From positions 53,363 through 117,362 of the forward strand of contig NZ_MDHN01000045.1 in assembly GCF_001757105.1 (NCBI RefSeq): a DNA stretch of 64,000 nucleotides, given 5' to 3'. Positions 62,149 through 64,000 of this stretch are shown here, one piece after another (positions within the stretch are counted from its first letter, which is position 1; the number at the start of each line of letters is the position of its first letter). A model generated the notes under the pieces. That model did not search any database, had not been told where the DNA came from, and saw nothing but the letters and a program-made list of their open reading frames with translations. This DNA is from Alteromonas confluentis (GTDB lineage Bacteria > Pseudomonadota > Gammaproteobacteria > Enterobacterales > Alteromonadaceae). The position numbers and the translations under genes are program-made.

Positions 62149-62228
62149 TAATAGATATTGTCGACTTAGTGTGGTTCAGCTCTCTTTCGCCAAATGACGT
62201 TAAAACTATCAAATTTCATTCCGGCTTG

Positions 62229-62254
62229 AATGTCCGTCATTTGTCTAAAGCAGT
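62229..62254 (+). repeat. 26-base direct repeat, copy 2
   Basis: Same family as 61322-61347, 907 bases downstream, and 33 bases outside the left end of the insertion sequence. The window end, read on the minus strand, also begins ATGTCCG. Confidence 0.75.
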
Positions 62255-62286
62255 CATTGAGATTTCAATGGCTGCATTTCCGAAAT

Positions 62287-62307
62287 TGGTCCAGACTGTG
62301 TGAAAAC
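62287..62307 (+). repeat. Left terminal inverted repeat of the IS
   Basis: Begins TGGTCCAGAC and ends TGTGTGAAAAC; complementary to 63969-63989 with three mismatches. Confidence 0.75.
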
Positions 62308-62421
62308 ACACTTGCTTGTCGAAGGCGATGAATATCCATATTTTGAAATCGTCGAAGAAGATTTCGATCGCGATTTTCTACAACACCTGAATTTACCGGA
62401 GGCGAGTCAGATTGTCAGGGA

Positions 62422-63858
62422 TTATCCTTCTCTGATGGCTTTTGTTAGTGCCTGCACGCCCATAATTGCCATCATTCTCTTCATGTTGTAAGCAAGAACA
62501 TGGAGACTCATCTCGGTACTGACGTTTTTGAATCGTCTTGTCAGAAAGTGAGTTGCGCCCATCCACATTTTTATCGTCCCGAAAGGGTGCTCAACAGTTT
62601 GTTTTCGGATCACTGGTGTTTCGGGGGCGTTTGCTAGACGTTCCAGCATGGCTTCAGCTTCTGCCTCATGAATCCAGCGTTTCATTCGTCTTGGCTCGCG
62701 CTTTGAGGTGGTACACTGGTTCCGAATTTTACACTCCTTGCACGCGTTATGATTGAAGTAGACATCTAATTCCAAACCATCTTCGACGGTTCTCATTCTA
62801 TTTATCATTTCTTCGCCAGCAGGGCAGGAATAGATATCTTTAGTGGGGTCGTATTTGAATTTGGAGCGATTGAAGATACCCTTTCTTTCCGAGCCAGAGG
62901 TATCTGTTTTAGGGACTAAAGTTTCAGCGCCAAGGTCCAGTGTCGCTTTGATATCCTGACGGCTGTAGTAGCCTTTATCTGCCAGAGAAGTGATATCTTT
63001 TCTATTTAATATTTCTTGCGTGAGTTTGGTCATCCTTGCTAGCTCGCCACGGTCGTTAGTATTTGTAACATCATGACAGACAATAAGATGATGCTTTGTA
63101 TCAACCGCGCTTTGGATGTTATAGCAAACTTGGCGTTCCATATTTCTGGTTTTAAGCAATCTGGCATCGGGATCGGTTAGTGATACCTGTTTGTCTGGGT
63201 GCGCTTCTACTACCCGCTTCATTTCCTGTAATTCACCTAGCCTTTTCTTAAACCAAGCCAGTTTATCCTTCACCATTCTTACTCGATTATCTGGAACTTC
63301 TTTGCGGTCTACTTCGTCAAGCTCCAACAGATATTTAGAAATTTTCGCCTCAACGCGAGCAATCAGGTCATTGGCTTTCTTAGACGTAAAGTTATTCGTC
63401 TTACTGTTTACGGCTTTGAATTTACTACCGTCAATGGCGACAACGCCCTCACTGAACATATTCAGCTCTCGACATAAAATGACAAAATGACGGCAAGCCA
63501 ACTTGATTCCTTCGCCGTTATCACGTCGGAAATCAGCGATAGTTTTAAAGTCCGGCGCTAAACGTTCCAATAACCACATGAGTTCAAGATTACGGTTGGT
63601 TTCTGTTTCCAGTCGACGAGAAGATTGAATACGGTTGAGATAGCCGTAGATATAAAGCTTTAATAAAGTGGCTGGGTGATAACCTGGGCGGCCCGTTGAT
63701 TTAGCCTGAACACGTTCAAAACCTAATTCTTGCAAATCAAGTTCATTGACGAAAACGTCAACAATACGAACGGGGTTATCTTCACTGATAAAGTCATCCA
63801 AAATCTCTGGGAATAAAGTCGCTTGAATACGACATTCTCCTTTAATGTGATTCGTCAT
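62422..63858 (-). CDS. IS1182-family transposase
   Basis: The 478-residue protein has the DUF772 N-terminal domain (FERVQAKSTGRPGYHPATLLKLYIYGYLNRIQSSRRLE) and a DDE catalytic core: Asp in VVAIDGSKFKAV, Asp in LADKGYYSRQDI and Glu in VEHPFGTIKMWMG. A Cys cluster (NACKECKIRNQCTTS) is typical of the family. The frame is intact from ATG to stop, so the element may be active. Confidence 0.93.
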   Translation of the reverse strand: MTNHIKGECRIQATLFPEILDDFISEDNPVRIVDVFVNELDLQELGFERVQAKSTGRPGYHPATLLKLYIYGYLNRIQSSRRLETETNRNLELMWLLERLAPDFKTIADFRRDNGEGIKLACRHFVILCRELNMFSEGVVAIDGSKFKAVNSKTNNFTSKKANDLIARVEAKISKYLLELDEVDRKEVPDNRVRMVKDKLAWFKKRLGELQEMKRVVEAHPDKQVSLTDPDARLLKTRNMERQVCYNIQSAVDTKHHLIVCHDVTNTNDRGELARMTKLTQEILNRKDITSLADKGYYSRQDIKATLDLGAETLVPKTDTSGSERKGIFNRSKFKYDPTKDIYSCPAGEEMINRMRTVEDGLELDVYFNHNACKECKIRNQCTTSKREPRRMKRWIHEAEAEAMLERLANAPETPVIRKQTVEHPFGTIKMWMGATHFLTRRFKNVSTEMSLHVLAYNMKRMMAIMGVQALTKAIREG

Positions 63859-63968
63859 AATCAGTCATCAAAGTTCATTAACATGCTGATTATTATATCA
63901 ATTAACTACCGAAACAATTAGATTACTTGATCATAATAAGCGGCTTTTTAGACCAAAAAGTGATCAGC

Positions 63969-63989
63969 GTTTTCACACAGCCTGGGTCA
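63969..63989 (-). repeat. Right terminal inverted repeat of the IS
   Basis: GTTTTCACACA then GCCTGGGTCA; inverted match to 62287-62307. Only 11 bases of flanking DNA remain in the window. Confidence 0.75.
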
Positions 63990-64000
63990 GAAGCGGACAT

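Larger units (their letters stand above)
62287..63989 (-). mobile_element. IS1182-type insertion sequence
   Basis: Terminal inverted repeats of 21 bases lie at 62287-62307 and 63969-63989 (18 of 21 match, sharing TGTGTGAAAAC). They enclose a single transposase gene on the minus strand, giving an element of about 1.7 kb, the normal size. The exact outer limits are uncertain by a few bases. No short target duplication is evident; the right flank is only 11 bases long. Confidence 0.8.

Noticed and set aside
62300..62491. 63-codon plus-strand frame starting GTG and rich in acidic residues
   Set aside because: It begins inside the IS inverted repeat and ends antisense within the transposase gene; no ribosome site. 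Probably chance.
1..64000. Search for CRISPR arrays, tRNA/rRNA genes, prophage genes and replication origins
   Set aside because: No regularly spaced repeats, no tRNA cloverleaf noticed by eye, no phage structural genes and no DnaA-box cluster. tRNA absence would need tRNAscan-SE to be certain.

Overview
The window reads as chromosomal DNA of a marine gammaproteobacterium of the order Alteromonadales, most likely Alteromonas or a close relative. This is inferred from the gene set (pxpABC, etfBA divergent from an ETF:quinone oxidoreductase gene, H-NS, DUF2788-fldA, fur, msrPQ, yfbR plus a dGTPase, rhombosortase, several RND pumps) and from protein style; no rRNA or tRNA gene is present to confirm it. 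Almost all of the sequence is ordinary, tightly packed core genome. The last ~3.5 kb is different: small orphan genes, a 26-bp direct repeat and an IS1182-type insertion sequence that runs nearly to the window end.

Layout. 1-3.1 kb: glucosylglycerate compatible-solute cluster (tail of a probable phosphatase gene, GpgS-like synthase, GH13 phosphorylase). 3.1-9 kb: moeA and a MATE exporter facing a rhomboid protease, MocA-like, XdhC and RDD genes (molybdenum cofactor theme). 9-13.9 kb: cysK, a lipoprotein, gamma-glutamyltransferase, enoyl-CoA hydratase, rhombosortase. 13.9-17.1 kb: a probably periplasmic sugar-oxidation module (Tat-exported subunit-3 protein, GMC oxidoreductase, DUF1080 3-keto-glycoside hydrolase-like protein). 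17.2-25.4 kb: S9 peptidase, periplasmic glutathione peroxidase, two PLP enzymes, a degenerate response regulator and a small LexA-box gene. 25.5-29.9 kb: RND pump with its adaptor. 30-39.3 kb: free-standing CBM48 protein, electron-transfer flavoprotein genes with two palindromic operators, H-NS, YbfF, DUF2788, flavodoxin, chemoreceptor, Fur. 39.3-43.9 kb: 5-oxoprolinase operon ending in a D-amino-acid aminotransferase, then CvfB and OsmC. 43.9-52.5 kb: DMT transporter, then an adaptor with two tandem RND permeases. 52.6-60.5 kb: DUF3718, alaA, yfbR, dGTPase, msrPQ, a second LexA-box gene (SulA-like), YchJ, YaeQ. 60.8-64 kb: orphan membrane genes and the IS.

How the genes work together. Themes that recur are osmolyte turnover, redox defence (periplasmic peroxidase, MsrPQ, OsmC, flavodoxin/Fur), acyl-CoA electron transfer, dNTP pool control and efflux. 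The observations I rate highest are: two unlinked small genes with near-identical tandem LexA-box promoters, one or both possibly SulA-like division inhibitors; two perfect palindromes of LiuR type between etfBA and the ETF:quinone oxidoreductase gene; the Tat-hitchhiker/3-keto-sugar module; a receiver protein with a phosphomimetic Glu; and a YfbR homologue whose HD signature reads His-Glu. I found no CRISPR array, prophage or complete novel defence island.
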